From: Litchfieldia sinesaloumensis
GTDB lineage: Bacteria > Bacillota > Bacilli > Bacillales > Bacillaceae_L
Length of the DNA stretch: 64,000 nucleotides
Assembly: GCF_900156865.1 (NCBI RefSeq)
Contig: NZ_LT732529.1
Coordinates: 3,808,001 to 3,872,000, forward strand
Direction of reading: 5' to 3'
The notes below the pieces were generated by a model. That model was not told where the DNA came from. It saw nothing but the letters and a program-made list of their open reading frames with translations, and did no database searches. The first letter of the stretch is position 1; each line of letters opens with the position of its first letter. Positions 24,351 to 33,154 of this stretch are shown here, piece by piece. The position numbers and the translations under genes are program-made.

Positions 24351-25581
24351 TGCCTTAAAAGTCGCAAAATGGGAAATAAAAAGGAATATGAAGAATAAGT
24401 CCTTTTTAATTGGTTTGTTTTTAACGCCTGCTTTATTCTTAGCGTTTATGTTCATTGGAAGTTTATTTGGCGATTCAGAAGGTGATGAAGAACCAGCAAC
24501 CACTGTACTCATTCATGATGAGATAGGTGTTTTTGGCATTGTTGAGGAAACAGTTGCTATACAAGAGCTTAATTGGGAACTTGAGACCACAGACAAGAGT
24601 AAAGAAGACATAACCGCAGAATTGAAGGAGACCGATAATACTGCATTTATCTCCTTTGAGCAAGAGTCTTTTGATGATGGTGTGATTCCGGTTCAAACGA
24701 GTGATGAGATAAGTCCATTTTTCATGAATCAGGTTCGTGTTTTAGAAGTTCCGTTAAAGACTTTACAAATGGAAAAGCTAGGGCTTTCAAATGAACAACT
24801 AGCAGCAGTCTCCAAACAACTAACCTTTGAGGAAACCTCAATTGAGGAAACAGAGACTACTGTTGAAGAAGAGTCTAATACAGTAGGTGAAGACCCATTA
24901 GAACGCGTAATTCCGGGAGCTTTTGCAGGGATTATTCTGTTATCCATTATATTTTCTGGGATGTATATTTTTCAAAGTGCATCACAGGAAAAGAAGGATA
25001 AGGTTGCGGAAATTGTGTTATCGTCTCTCACTCCTGGTGAATTAATGCAAGGGAAAATAATTGGCTATTTTATTCTAGGTATGATTCAAGCAGTTGTGTT
25101 TCTTGGGTTCGGAATACCGATAGCGATTTGGAAACTAGATATTCCAATTTTAGAATATTTAATGGGTCCAGAGCTTCTGCTGTTTGTATTGATTGCGATT
25201 ATGGGGTATCTCTTGTTTGCTGCGATGTTTGTCGGGGTTGGTGCAACGATGGCAGATATGTCGTCAGCAGGTAATTTTCAAGGGATGGTCATGATGTTGC
25301 CATTTCTACCGTTTGTATTTATTGGACCGGTTATTGGAGATCCAAGTGGCCTTATTGCTCAAATCGGCTCTTATATTCCGTTTACATCACCAGGTATTTT
25401 ATTATTACGTCTCACCTTCCTAGAAGAGTGGCCGTGGATTGAGATTATGATATCGTTGGTGATATTAGCTATTAGCATTTGGTTATGTATGAAGCTAGCA
25501 GGGAAGATATTTAAAACAGGTATCCTTATGTATGGTAAGAATGCCACACCTAAGGAAATTTGGAAGTGGATACGTTCATAA
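24343..25581 (+). CDS. yhaP: ABC-2 type permease (YhaP/NatB type)
   Basis: 412 residues: an N-terminal membrane helix (about 21-42), a long acidic extracytoplasmic domain (about 50-190, rich in Glu/Thr), then five or six helices (about 195-400), the NatB/ABC2_membrane_3 layout. ATG 24343 is chosen because GAGAGGAGG (24325-24333) is correctly spaced and the protein then begins MRNALKVAKWEIKRN, a family start. It overlaps the ATPase gene's end. Together they form a two-component exporter. Confidence 0.88.
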   Translation: MRNALKVAKWEIKRNMKNKSFLIGLFLTPALFLAFMFIGSLFGDSEGDEEPATTVLIHDEIGVFGIVEETVAIQELNWELETTDKSKEDITAELKETDNTAFISFEQESFDDGVIPVQTSDEISPFFMNQVRVLEVPLKTLQMEKLGLSNEQLAAVSKQLTFEETSIEETETTVEEESNTVGEDPLERVIPGAFAGIILLSIIFSGMYIFQSASQEKKDKVAEIVLSSLTPGELMQGKIIGYFILGMIQAVVFLGFGIPIAIWKLDIPILEYLMGPELLLFVLIAIMGYLLFAAMFVGVGATMADMSSAGNFQGMVMMLPFLPFVFIGPVIGDPSGLIAQIGSYIPFTSPGILLLRLTFLEEWPWIEIMISLVILAISIWLCMKLAGKIFKTGILMYGKNATPKEIWKWIRS

Positions 25582-25695
25582 GGTAATTTATCAATTTGTA
25601 AACTTGGATAAGTGTCCTTCTTCACTTTTTTTAAATAAATAAAAAAATGGTCCTGTGAGACACTAACACTATGTGAAATGTTTAGGAGGATTTAT

Positions 25696-26553
25696 ATGGA
25701 GAAGGACATGCAATACGGAAGTGATTATAAATTTATCCCGGCAACATCCATTGGGAGTGGGGTCGGGATTCAGGTATTACCGGATATCTATACATATACC
25801 ATCCAAATCGTAAACTTTATAGCAATTGGTGAGCCTAATTCATCCGATTACGTAATTGTTGATGCGGGAATGCCAGGTTCCGCTGAGGAAATAATTGAGG
25901 TGTGTAGCGATCGTTTCGGAAAAGATAGTCGCCCGAAAGCAATCCTGTTAACTCACGGCCATTTTGATCATGTGGGTGCCATTATCGAACTAATAGAGCA
26001 TTGGAATGTGCCTGTATATGCGCATGAGCTAGAAATACCGTTTTTAACTGGCCAAAAAAGCTATCCAGAACCAGACCCTACTGTTGAGGGTGGAATGGTC
26101 GCGAAAATGTCACCGCTCTTTCCAAATGAGCCAATTCAGTTAGGGAGTCATGTAGAAAAATTACCAGCTGATGGAACAGTACCACATCTACCGGATTTTC
26201 GTTGGATCCATACCCCGGGTCATGCACCGGGACATGTTTCCTTTTTCCGTGAAAAGGATCGTGCCTTAATTGTTGGGGATGCCTTTGTGACAGTGAAACA
26301 AGAATCGCTGTATAAAGTTATGACACAGGAGCAGGAGATCAGTGGACCACCACGATATTTAACAACGGATTGGCAAGCATCGAAAAAGTCCGTAGAAACA
26401 CTAGCGGAACTAAAGCCGGTTGTCGCAATTACGGGACACGGTCTACCAATGACAGGTCAATACTTGGAAGAATCTTTATCGAGACTAGTTAGAGATTTTG
26501 ACAACATTGCGGTTCCAGACTATGGACGCTATATAGACAAAAATATCCATTAG
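25696..26553 (+). CDS. metallo-beta-lactamase fold hydrolase
   Basis: 285 residues. Zinc ligands are HGHFDH (in LTHGHFDHVGA), the His in HTPGHAPGHVS, Asp in VGDAF and His in ITGHGLPM. This is the glyoxalase II-like subgroup, with no rhodanese or other domain attached. Substrate unknown: a thioester, lactone or related ester. ATG 25696 has AGGAGG (25684-25689) six bases upstream. Monocistronic, ending at a strong terminator. Confidence 0.85.
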   Translation: MEKDMQYGSDYKFIPATSIGSGVGIQVLPDIYTYTIQIVNFIAIGEPNSSDYVIVDAGMPGSAEEIIEVCSDRFGKDSRPKAILLTHGHFDHVGAIIELIEHWNVPVYAHELEIPFLTGQKSYPEPDPTVEGGMVAKMSPLFPNEPIQLGSHVEKLPADGTVPHLPDFRWIHTPGHAPGHVSFFREKDRALIVGDAFVTVKQESLYKVMTQEQEISGPPRYLTTDWQASKKSVETLAELKPVVAITGHGLPMTGQYLEESLSRLVRDFDNIAVPDYGRYIDKNIH

Positions 26554-26556
26554 AAA

Positions 26557-26592
26557 GGAAACCTGGCTATCAAAAAGAGCCAGGTTTCTTCT
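26557..26592 (+). terminator. intrinsic terminator
   Basis: GAAACCTGGCT and AGCCAGGTTTC form the stem, with TTCTTCT after it. Confidence 0.8.
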
Positions 26593-26740
26593 ACTTAAGC
26601 TTATCCACATAAAATAGATAGAACGACAATAAAACGTAAATTAGCATATCTAACGTTCTGAGTATTGCAAAAATATTTCATAAACAGTCTCTTATATAGT
26701 ATATTGAATAGTAGAATGAATCGGTGAGAGAGGGAAAAAT

Positions 26741-28192
26741 GTGAATATCTCTTCGTTATTATTAGGGTTAGTTATGGTATTAAACATTGTTTTTGCCGTA
26801 GTTGTCATTTTTCGTGAAAGAAGAGATGCGAGTTCGACTTGGGCTTGGTTATTAGTATTATTCTTTATACCAGTAGCCGGTTTTATGTTGTATTTATTAT
26901 TAGGCCGAAATTTAACACGCGATCATCTTTTTCAATGGGATGACTTAAAAAAGAGTGGAATTGAAGAAGTTTTAGAGAAACAAAAGGAACTGTTACGGAC
27001 ACGGAAATTTCAATTTAGTGATCGAGTAACAGAAGATAACCAAGATCTTATATATATGAATCTTGTAAATGACCAAGCGTTGTTTACAAAAAATAATGCG
27101 GTTGAGGTTTTTACAGACGGACAGGAAAAATTCAGACGTTTATTTCAAGATATCGAGGACGCAAAGGAATCCATTCATTTGCAATATTATATTATTAAAA
27201 ATGATAATCTTGGTCGTAAATTAATGGCACACTTAACAAAGAAGGCAAAAGAGGGTGTTATGGTCAGGGTGCTCTATGATGAATTAGGTTCAAGAGCATT
27301 GACAAAACGATTTTTTAAAGAGTTCCGTGAAGCGGGCGGTATAGTCGAGGTCTTCTTTCCGTCAAAACTTAGATTTATTAACTTACGGATGAACTTCCGA
27401 AACCACCGTAAGCTAGTGATTATTGATGGTAAGGTTGGGTATGTTGGTGGATTTAATGTAGGTGATGAGTACTTAGGGTTGAATTCTAGATTTGGTTATT
27501 GGCGTGATACACATTTGAGAATCAGAGGAAATGCAGTTGATACTATGCAGGCCCGCTTTATTTTAGATTGGAACCAGGCCTCTCGTGACTTTGATATTAT
27601 GTATGATCCGGAATTATTTCCGATCGAGAATGTCAGACTGGGTAACGTCGGGATTCAGATTGTAACAAGTGGTCCTGATTCAGAGTTTGAACAGATTAAG
27701 AATGCCTATATTAAAATGATTTACTCGGCGAAAAAATCAATCTATATGCAAACACCTTATTTTATTCCGGATAAGAGTTTGCTTGATGCTCTTCGAGTGG
27801 CATGTCTTTCAGGCGTAAAAGTAAATATTATGATTCCTGATAAACCTGACCACCCTTTCGTTTATTGGGCAACCCTTTCCCATATTGGAGAATTACTCCC
27901 TGTTGGGGCGAATGTGTACATATATAGCAATGGCTTTATCCATTCAAAAACGCTCATTGTTGATGAGGAGATTTCTTCAGTGGGTACTGCTAATATCGAC
28001 GTGAGAAGCTTCCGATTAAACTTTGAAGTAAACGCATTTTTATATGATGAACATATATCAAAAGAGCTTACAGAAATTTTTAGACAAGATATTAAACAAT
28101 CGAAACTCTTGACGTACGAAGAATATGGAAAAAGAGGCGCTAATATAAAATTCAAAGAATCCATCTCAAGACTACTATCACCAATCCTGTAG
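26741..28192 (+). CDS. cls: cardiolipin synthase
   Basis: 483 residues: two N-terminal membrane helices (about 4-24 and 34-55) with the intervening RRDASSTWAWLL, then two phospholipase-D domains. HKD motifs are HRKLVIIDGKVGYVGG and HSKTLIVDEEISSVGTANID, both intact. It condenses two phosphatidylglycerols into cardiolipin and glycerol. GTG start 26741; RBS GAGAGGG. The terminator at 28205-28247 ends it. B. subtilis has several paralogues (clsA, ywjE, ywiE); the closest one cannot be named from sequence alone. Confidence 0.92.
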   Translation: MNISSLLLGLVMVLNIVFAVVVIFRERRDASSTWAWLLVLFFIPVAGFMLYLLLGRNLTRDHLFQWDDLKKSGIEEVLEKQKELLRTRKFQFSDRVTEDNQDLIYMNLVNDQALFTKNNAVEVFTDGQEKFRRLFQDIEDAKESIHLQYYIIKNDNLGRKLMAHLTKKAKEGVMVRVLYDELGSRALTKRFFKEFREAGGIVEVFFPSKLRFINLRMNFRNHRKLVIIDGKVGYVGGFNVGDEYLGLNSRFGYWRDTHLRIRGNAVDTMQARFILDWNQASRDFDIMYDPELFPIENVRLGNVGIQIVTSGPDSEFEQIKNAYIKMIYSAKKSIYMQTPYFIPDKSLLDALRVACLSGVKVNIMIPDKPDHPFVYWATLSHIGELLPVGANVYIYSNGFIHSKTLIVDEEISSVGTANIDVRSFRLNFEVNAFLYDEHISKELTEIFRQDIKQSKLLTYEEYGKRGANIKFKESISRLLSPIL

Positions 28193-28204
28193 TAAATCAT
28201 TTTT

Positions 28205-28247
28205 TCGATGGGCGTACATCACTGTATGGGCTCCATCGATTTTTTTA
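28205..28247 (+). terminator. terminator of cls
   Basis: TCGATGG (28205-28211) pairs with CCATCGA (28233-28239), followed by a run of seven T. Confidence 0.7.
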
Positions 28248-28291
28248 TTCAACATTCACTACATATAGGTAGGTTTAAAGGGGGAATATAT

Positions 28292-28870
28292 TTGAATCTA
28301 ATGAAGATTAATACAGAAGTATTTTACAGTATTAATGGGTTAAGTGAGGATCTATCGTTTTTGAATCAACCGATGATTTTAATTGCAAATTATACGTTGT
28401 ATTTCCTTATTCTCGCTATAATTATCTTTTTAATAATGGGTAAAAAAAATCGCATGATGGTCGTTAGTGCCTTGCTTTCAGTTGGAATAGCAGTACTACT
28501 TGGAAGAGTGGCGGGGCTGTTTCATACCAATAAACAGCCATTTGCTGAATTGCCTAATGTCAATCAATTAATTGAGAAGGCAGTGGATAATTCATTTCCA
28601 AGTGACCATACGATGATATTCTTTGCCGTTTGTTTCACTATTTTCTTATTTAAGAAACCAGGTAGATATCTTTGGATGACACTTGCATGTTTGGTAGGAT
28701 TTGCGCGGATATGGGTGGGAGTCCATTATCCTGGCGATATCGTAGTAGCTGCATTGCTTGCCATGCTGTCAGCTTTTCTTTTACATGTTACGTTGTCAAA
28801 AAGCAGGTTCAGGTTATTAATACGAAAAAAAGAGATCGAAATGCCTACAACAAAAGAGAAAAACGTATGA
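28292..28870 (+). CDS. bcrC: undecaprenyl-diphosphatase, PAP2 type (BcrC)
   Basis: 192-residue membrane phosphatase, the same size as B. subtilis BcrC (193). Catalytic motifs are FPSDHT (second PAP2 motif) and ARIWVGVHYPGDI (third). It recycles undecaprenyl pyrophosphate at the outer face of the membrane and confers bacitracin tolerance. TTG 28292 is chosen: AAAGGGGG (28277-28284) is seven bases upstream, and the upstream in-frame codons from 28208 belong to the cls terminator. Confidence 0.85.
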   Translation: MNLMKINTEVFYSINGLSEDLSFLNQPMILIANYTLYFLILAIIIFLIMGKKNRMMVVSALLSVGIAVLLGRVAGLFHTNKQPFAELPNVNQLIEKAVDNSFPSDHTMIFFAVCFTIFLFKKPGRYLWMTLACLVGFARIWVGVHYPGDIVVAALLAMLSAFLLHVTLSKSRFRLLIRKKEIEMPTTKEKNV

Positions 28871-28941
28871 TTCGTATTTTTAGGACGTGATTTCTGACTT
28901 TCAGATCATAAATGAAGGGCAGTATAAGGGAGGAATAGTTG

Positions 28942-29784
28942 ATGAATAATCATTTAGTATTGCAGACTGACTTTGGAATTGGAGACGGAGCCGTAAGTGC
29001 AATGTATGGTGTTGCCTTATCGGTGAACCCAACTCTCCCTATATTTGACCTTACTCATGATATCACGCCTTTTAACATCTGGGATGGTTCTTATCGTCTT
29101 TTCCAGACTATTAAGTATTGGCCAGAGGGTACTGTCTTTGTTTCAGTGGTTGATCCTGGTGTTGGTTCCGATCGTTTAAGCATAGTGGTGAAGACGGAAA
29201 CCAATCACTATATAGTGACACCTGATAATGGAACAATCACCCATGTAAAACATACATTTGGGATCAAAGAGGCAAGGATTATTGATGAAGACAAGAACCG
29301 TTTGCCTCATTCTGGAGAATCATACACCTTTCATGGTAGGGATGTATATGCATACACTGGAGCAAGGCTTGCTTCTCATGTTATTACGTATGAGGAGGTT
29401 GGCCCCACTGTTCAGGTTGAGTCTTTAGTGGAATTGTCTATGTTTGAGGTAAGTGTTGATAATGATTCAGTCATCGGAAATATTGATATTCTAGATGTTC
29501 GTTTCGGAAATCTGTGGACCAATATTAATAGGGACCATTTTCTTCAACTAGAATATAAGTATGGCGATCTGTTCGATGTTCTTATTAATCATGATGGAAG
29601 GAATGTCTATAAAAGCACAATGAAATATGGACGTTCCTTCGCTGATAGTGAGCTTGGCGAACCATTAATCTACGTAAACTCATTAGATAAAATGGCGGTT
29701 GCCCTTAATCAAGAGTCCTTTGCAGAAAAGTACCAAATTGGAACGGGTGCAGACTGGACGATTACAATAAGGAAAAAGCAATAA
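28942..29784 (+). CDS. S-adenosyl-L-methionine hydroxide adenosyltransferase (SAM hydrolase)
   Basis: 280 residues of the DUF62/fluorinase-related family: LQTDFGIGDGAVSAMYGV, SVVDPGVGSDR and TPDNGTITHV are conserved. The bacterial enzymes split SAM with hydroxide into adenosine and methionine; fluorinases are close relatives, but the fluorinase-specific loop is not evident. It acts in the cytoplasm and may limit SAM. ATG 28942 follows GGGAGG. Ends at the terminator shared with a small convergent gene. Confidence 0.88.
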   Translation: MNNHLVLQTDFGIGDGAVSAMYGVALSVNPTLPIFDLTHDITPFNIWDGSYRLFQTIKYWPEGTVFVSVVDPGVGSDRLSIVVKTETNHYIVTPDNGTITHVKHTFGIKEARIIDEDKNRLPHSGESYTFHGRDVYAYTGARLASHVITYEEVGPTVQVESLVELSMFEVSVDNDSVIGNIDILDVRFGNLWTNINRDHFLQLEYKYGDLFDVLINHDGRNVYKSTMKYGRSFADSELGEPLIYVNSLDKMAVALNQESFAEKYQIGTGADWTITIRKKQ

Positions 29785-29790
29785 TACATA

Positions 29791-29823
29791 AAAAAACACC
29801 GTTCACATTTTAAACGGTGTTTT
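29791..29823. terminator. bidirectional terminator
   Basis: AAAACACCGTT pairs with AACGGTGTTTT, with A and T runs on either side. It serves the SAM hydrolase gene and the convergent small gene. Confidence 0.8.
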
Positions 29824-29829
29824 GTCGGT

Positions 29830-29997
29830 TTAAGTTAGTGGCTTATTTTGCTTTAAAAGATTTGAAGCAGGGAGTGTAATAATTTTTCCTCCGATTTGCA
29901 CGTGGATGGAATCGTTAAAAATGGCTTTTACTATCCCTTTTAGTTGGACAGTTGAATTAACCGCGATCTCTTTTTTGGTATCGTTATTGGTGGTCAT
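29830..29997 (-). CDS. 55-residue conserved-looking small protein
   Basis: Read on the minus strand: ATG at 29997, preceded by GAGGAG seven bases upstream, runs 55 codons to TAA. The product has a charged start (MTTNNDTKKE) and a strand-rich body (VQLKGIVKAIFNDSIHVQI then GGKIITLPASNLLKQ), suggesting a small SH3- or KOW-like beta barrel, reminiscent of the DUF2187/YkvS group. Its convergent neighbour shares a terminator. No function is known. Confidence 0.7.
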   Translation of the reverse strand: MTTNNDTKKEIAVNSTVQLKGIVKAIFNDSIHVQIGGKIITLPASNLLKQNKPLT

Positions 29998-30312
29998 GGC
30001 AATTCTCCTCTCAGGGTTCTTCTTATTTATTTAGAGGCTAAAAAAACAAACATAATCAGTATGAGTTTATTTTCAACTGATTAAAGTTATATCCTATAAT
30101 TATGAAGATTATACTCTTAAATATATCATTATATTATTATTTTACATTGAATATTTTGTCTTGTGCAAGTTTCACATACTGGTAAGATATGCTTTTCTTA
30201 TTCTAATAATAAAATAGATTGAAAATTTTGTCATTACTATTTTTAGAATGTGTTAAAATAATTTTTTCTTCAAAGTATTTGGATGCCAAGAAAAAGAGAA
30301 GGGGGCATAATC
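29998..30312. other. AT-rich gap before the deacetylase gene
   Basis: About 315 bases, very AT-rich. It must hold divergent promoters for the small minus-strand gene and the deacetylase lipoprotein, but no box pair with good spacing stands out. No repeat, RNA or open reading frame is seen. Confidence 0.5.
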
Positions 30313-31200
30313 ATGGTCCAAAGGTTCATTTTGCTTTTCATTATATGCTCGGTATGTGTATTATCTTCTTGTGATTTGAAGGAACCTAAAGAGGTAGAGG
30401 AGATGGCGCATAGTAACCACAATTTGGAGAAAAGGGAAAAGCCTGATTCTGAATCAAGGTCTACTGATGAAGGTTCTTGGAAGTACGAATACTTACTTGA
30501 AATTGTGGGAGAATCTCCAGTTCTAGGAAAAAAGGCTTTCACATCTATGCAAAAATGGCGGAAGGATATCTTAGAATTCTCAAAATCTCAAGATAATGTG
30601 TTTATCAATGGTCCAAATAAAAAACAAGTCGCTTTAACATTTGATGATGGACCAGATCTTGAAGTGACTCCAGCGGTTATTGACGTTTTGAATAAATATG
30701 GGGTAAAGGGGAATTTTTTCTTTTTGGGAAAAGAAGCGGAAAAGTATCCGGAAATCGTGGAGAAGGCATATAAAAACGGGCATCTTATCCTAAGTCATAG
30801 CTATAACCATGTCGAACTAGATAAATTGGGGATAGCAGAAATTCACAACGAACTCAAGCAAGCGGGGAATGTAATTGAATCAATTATCGGTAAAGAGCCA
30901 GCCTTGATAAGGACACCTTTTGGAGAGACGAATGCATTAGTGGCAAACGTAGCGAAGGAAAATAATTATTCAATTATCCTTTGGTCTATTGATACACTTG
31001 ATTGGGCTCAGAATAGCACAGATGTAATCTATTCAAATGTAGTTGAGAACATCCGTAATGGCGATATCATTCTCATGCACACGGATACTGACGAGTACGA
31101 TACATATGAGGCTTTGCCAAGAATCATTGAAGAATTACAGAGACAGGGTTTTGAATTGGTGGACTTAGAAACAATGCTTGGAAAACCGGCCTATCAATAA
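30313..31200 (+). CDS. polysaccharide deacetylase lipoprotein
   Basis: 295 residues. A lipoprotein signal (MVQRFILLFIICSVCVL with lipobox LSSC, lipidated Cys at about 20) precedes a charged linker and a NodB domain (about 100-285). All catalytic motifs are present: TFDDGPD, the metal-binding HSYNH, RTPFGE, DTLDW and ILMHTD. It should remove N- or O-acetyl groups from peptidoglycan or another cell-wall glycan outside the cell. ATG 30313 is preferred to 30283 because GAAGGGGG precedes it and the signal then begins correctly. Confidence 0.9.
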   Translation: MVQRFILLFIICSVCVLSSCDLKEPKEVEEMAHSNHNLEKREKPDSESRSTDEGSWKYEYLLEIVGESPVLGKKAFTSMQKWRKDILEFSKSQDNVFINGPNKKQVALTFDDGPDLEVTPAVIDVLNKYGVKGNFFFLGKEAEKYPEIVEKAYKNGHLILSHSYNHVELDKLGIAEIHNELKQAGNVIESIIGKEPALIRTPFGETNALVANVAKENNYSIILWSIDTLDWAQNSTDVIYSNVVENIRNGDIILMHTDTDEYDTYEALPRIIEELQRQGFELVDLETMLGKPAYQ

Positions 31201-31204
31201 AGAC

Positions 31205-31241
31205 AGAATCGTAGGCTAATAAAGATACAGCCTACGATTCT
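31205..31241. terminator. bidirectional terminator
   Basis: AGAATCGTAGGCT pairs with AGCCTACGATTCT around a 12-base loop, between converging genes. Confidence 0.75.
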
Positions 31242-31247
31242 ATTTAT

Positions 31248-31649
31248 TTACTTTTTCATTATGTGCTTCCAAGTATCGATGACAACACTAACCGATATAA
31301 TGAATAATATCAGAGCTAGAACTGGGTGTAGTGCTCCGACCCATGGTGTAACACGTATGAAATTAGCACTAAAGTACATACCAAAAACCAAAGAGGCAAT
31401 ACCTAATACGTACCAAAAAGCCCAACGAGGCATTTTTCCAATAATGGCAGTTATCAGCATGAGTATGGGTACATTCAGTCCTAAGATATGAACGAGTGTT
31501 GTGTGTTTTAACCAATTTTCTGCTCCTACAAAGATTGCCATTCCAGCGGTAAAAACCTGTGCAATCACAAAAAGTGCAAATAAGAATGCTAAAGTTATAT
31601 AAAGGCCTTGGCCAACTCGAATCCGTGTAGTTAAGGTGGTTTGTTCCAC
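31248..31649 (-). CDS. four-helix membrane protein (DUF6220-like)
   Basis: 133 residues with four membrane helices (about 10-35, 50-72, 76-98, 105-126) and a Lys-rich tail. Family assignment is tentative. GTG at 31649 (VEQTTLTTRIR) is chosen: AAGGGATG is suitably spaced upstream, whereas an in-frame ATG at 31685 lies inside the terminator hairpin of the upstream gene. Function unknown. Confidence 0.65.
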   Translation of the reverse strand: MEQTTLTTRIRVGQGLYITLAFLFALFVIAQVFTAGMAIFVGAENWLKHTTLVHILGLNVPILMLITAIIGKMPRWAFWYVLGIASLVFGMYFSANFIRVTPWVGALHPVLALILFIISVSVVIDTWKHIMKK

Positions 31650-31670
31650 TAGGTATTCATCCCTTCTTAG

Positions 31671-31696
31671 AAAAACGCCCATCAAGAGGGCGTTTT
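31671..31696 (-). terminator. terminator of the LiaG-like gene
   Basis: On the minus strand AAAACGCCC-TCTTGAT-GGGCGTTTTT. Confidence 0.8.
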
Positions 31697-31699
31697 AAT

Positions 31700-32551
31700 C
31701 TATTTAATACTTACTTTTCCACTTCTTACTTCAATATTTACATCATAGGTACCTGCACCATATGTACCTTGAATACTTCCTTTATTTCTTACTGATTCAT
31801 CAAGGGATAAGTCGTTTGAGATGTAGCCGCTACTTGCTTTACCGTTTAACGTGAAGTCAGCATTATTTGGTAAATCAAGGTCAAATGCACCTGATCGAAC
31901 ACTTGCATCAATCGAATCATTCAGTTCGGCAATGGTTGCTTTTAATCGACCAGAGCGTACCTCAGCCTCAAGTTTTCCTTTATACTCATCTACTGTTACA
32001 TTCCCAGAACGAACTTCAATTTCACCGTTATTGGTTGTTATCGTCTCGACTCTAGAATTTCCTGAAGCAACATTATGTGTGAAAGAGTCAACAGTAAGGT
32101 TTTGTAATCTGAAATTTCCGGAATGAACATCTGCTGAGAGTTCGCTAAGTTTCATAGTTGAACCATCAAACTCCATATGACCAGAGCCGACTCTAAGTGA
32201 GAGATTACGGTCAAAATCTTCCGGAATATACACAGTTAGTTCGGTGCGATCAAAGAAAGGGAACCAGCCCCAGTTTAAAAAACCACGCTCATAGCTTACT
32301 TCTATTGAATCTCCACTCTTTGAAACATGAACTTCTCCTCTACCTTGCAATTCGGCTTTTACATCCTCGCGGTTATCTGGCACAACCTTCGTACTAATTG
32401 ATGATATATCGATTTCAATTTCATCAATCTTCTCAGTAACTTGGGCCGAATCTCCGGAATTTCCAAAAGGGAGCCATGGAATGCGATAAAGATTTGTCAT
32501 TAGTAAATAAACTCCAATTAGAATGAAAAATATGATGATGATTTTCTTCAT
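31700..32551 (-). CDS. LiaG/DUF4097-family membrane-anchored adhesin-like protein
   Basis: 283 residues: an N-terminal membrane anchor (about 2-19, KKIIIIFFILIGVYLLM) followed by a regular beta-helix of short repeats (SGHMEF, SGNFRL, SGNSRV, SGNVTV, SGRLKA, SGAFDL, SGYISN), the DUF4097 fold found in LiaG. It faces the outside. In B. subtilis liaG belongs to the LiaRS cell-envelope stress locus, but no liaI, liaH, liaF, liaS or liaR lies nearby, so this is a stand-alone copy. Function unknown. Confidence 0.8.
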   Translation of the reverse strand: MKKIIIIFFILIGVYLLMTNLYRIPWLPFGNSGDSAQVTEKIDEIEIDISSISTKVVPDNREDVKAELQGRGEVHVSKSGDSIEVSYERGFLNWGWFPFFDRTELTVYIPEDFDRNLSLRVGSGHMEFDGSTMKLSELSADVHSGNFRLQNLTVDSFTHNVASGNSRVETITTNNGEIEVRSGNVTVDEYKGKLEAEVRSGRLKATIAELNDSIDASVRSGAFDLDLPNNADFTLNGKASSGYISNDLSLDESVRNKGSIQGTYGAGTYDVNIEVRSGKVSIK

Positions 32552-32662
32552 TTTTCTAACCTACCTTTTTATTTAAGTAATTGTTCTATCCTTATGGTAC
32601 TGGAAGAATCATTGCTATGTAACGAACTACCGATATATTTCCAAATACGACCTGAGGCGTAT

Positions 32663-32695
32663 AAAAAAAGCAGATTGTGTAAGTTACAATCTGCT
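32663..32695 (-). terminator. terminator of the HxlR gene
   Basis: On the minus strand AGCAGATTGT and ACAATCTGCT form the stem, followed by a run of T. Confidence 0.85.
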
Positions 32696-32708
32696 CTACG
32701 TTGATGAT

Positions 32709-33023
32709 TTAATCTATTTTAACCCAGTCCTGTGACCATTTTTGAATTTCATCCATTAGAGGCTTTAGTGCTAAACCCTTTTCGGTTAACGAGTATTCAA
32801 TGCGAACAGGAGTTTCCGGGTAAACATGTCTTTTTACAATTCCTTGATTTTCTAGATCCTTAAGTCTTTCTGAAAGGACTCTTCCGCTTATTCCTATTGA
32901 AGATTCAATCGTGCAAAAGCGCTGTGGACCGGAGAGGAGTTGATATATTAAAAGTCCCGTCCAGCGTTGACCTAGTAAATTCATAGCTTTTTCAAATTTA
33001 GGACAAATTACATTTGTATCCAT
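32709..33023 (-). CDS. HxlR-family redox/quinone-sensing repressor (CatR/YodB-like)
   Basis: 104-residue winged-helix protein: MNLLGQRWTGLLIYQLLSGP and SGRVLSERLKDLENQGIV are the HxlR signature. Cys7 (NVICPKF) occupies the position of the reactive cysteine of CatR and YodB, which respond to quinones, catechol and diamide. It is divergent from a CatE-like extradiol dioxygenase gene, the classic target of CatR. A TTACTT-N5-AAGTAA palindrome overlaps the -10 region of that gene. Confidence 0.87.
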   Translation of the reverse strand: MDTNVICPKFEKAMNLLGQRWTGLLIYQLLSGPQRFCTIESSIGISGRVLSERLKDLENQGIVKRHVYPETPVRIEYSLTEKGLALKPLMDEIQKWSQDWVKID

Positions 33024-33081
33024 ATTTTCTTCACCTCTATAAACATATATTATAACGCATTGTAAGAAATAATAAACTAAC

Positions 33082-33130
33082 TTGACATAATATGATTACA
33101 AAAATATAATTACTTACATAAAGTAAGTAA
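33082..33130 (+). promoter_or_regulatory. consensus promoter and HxlR-type operator of catE-like gene
   Basis: TTGACA (33082-33087), 17 bases, TATAAT (33105-33110): a perfect sigma-A promoter. The inverted repeat TTACTT (33110-33115) / AAGTAA (33121-33126), and the shifted ACTTAC (33112-33117) / GTAAGT (33123-33128), start at the last base of the -10 box. Such a strong promoter is normally kept silent by a repressor here. Confidence 0.75.
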
Positions 33131-33154
33131 ATAAAAGTTAATAGGAGGCACAAA

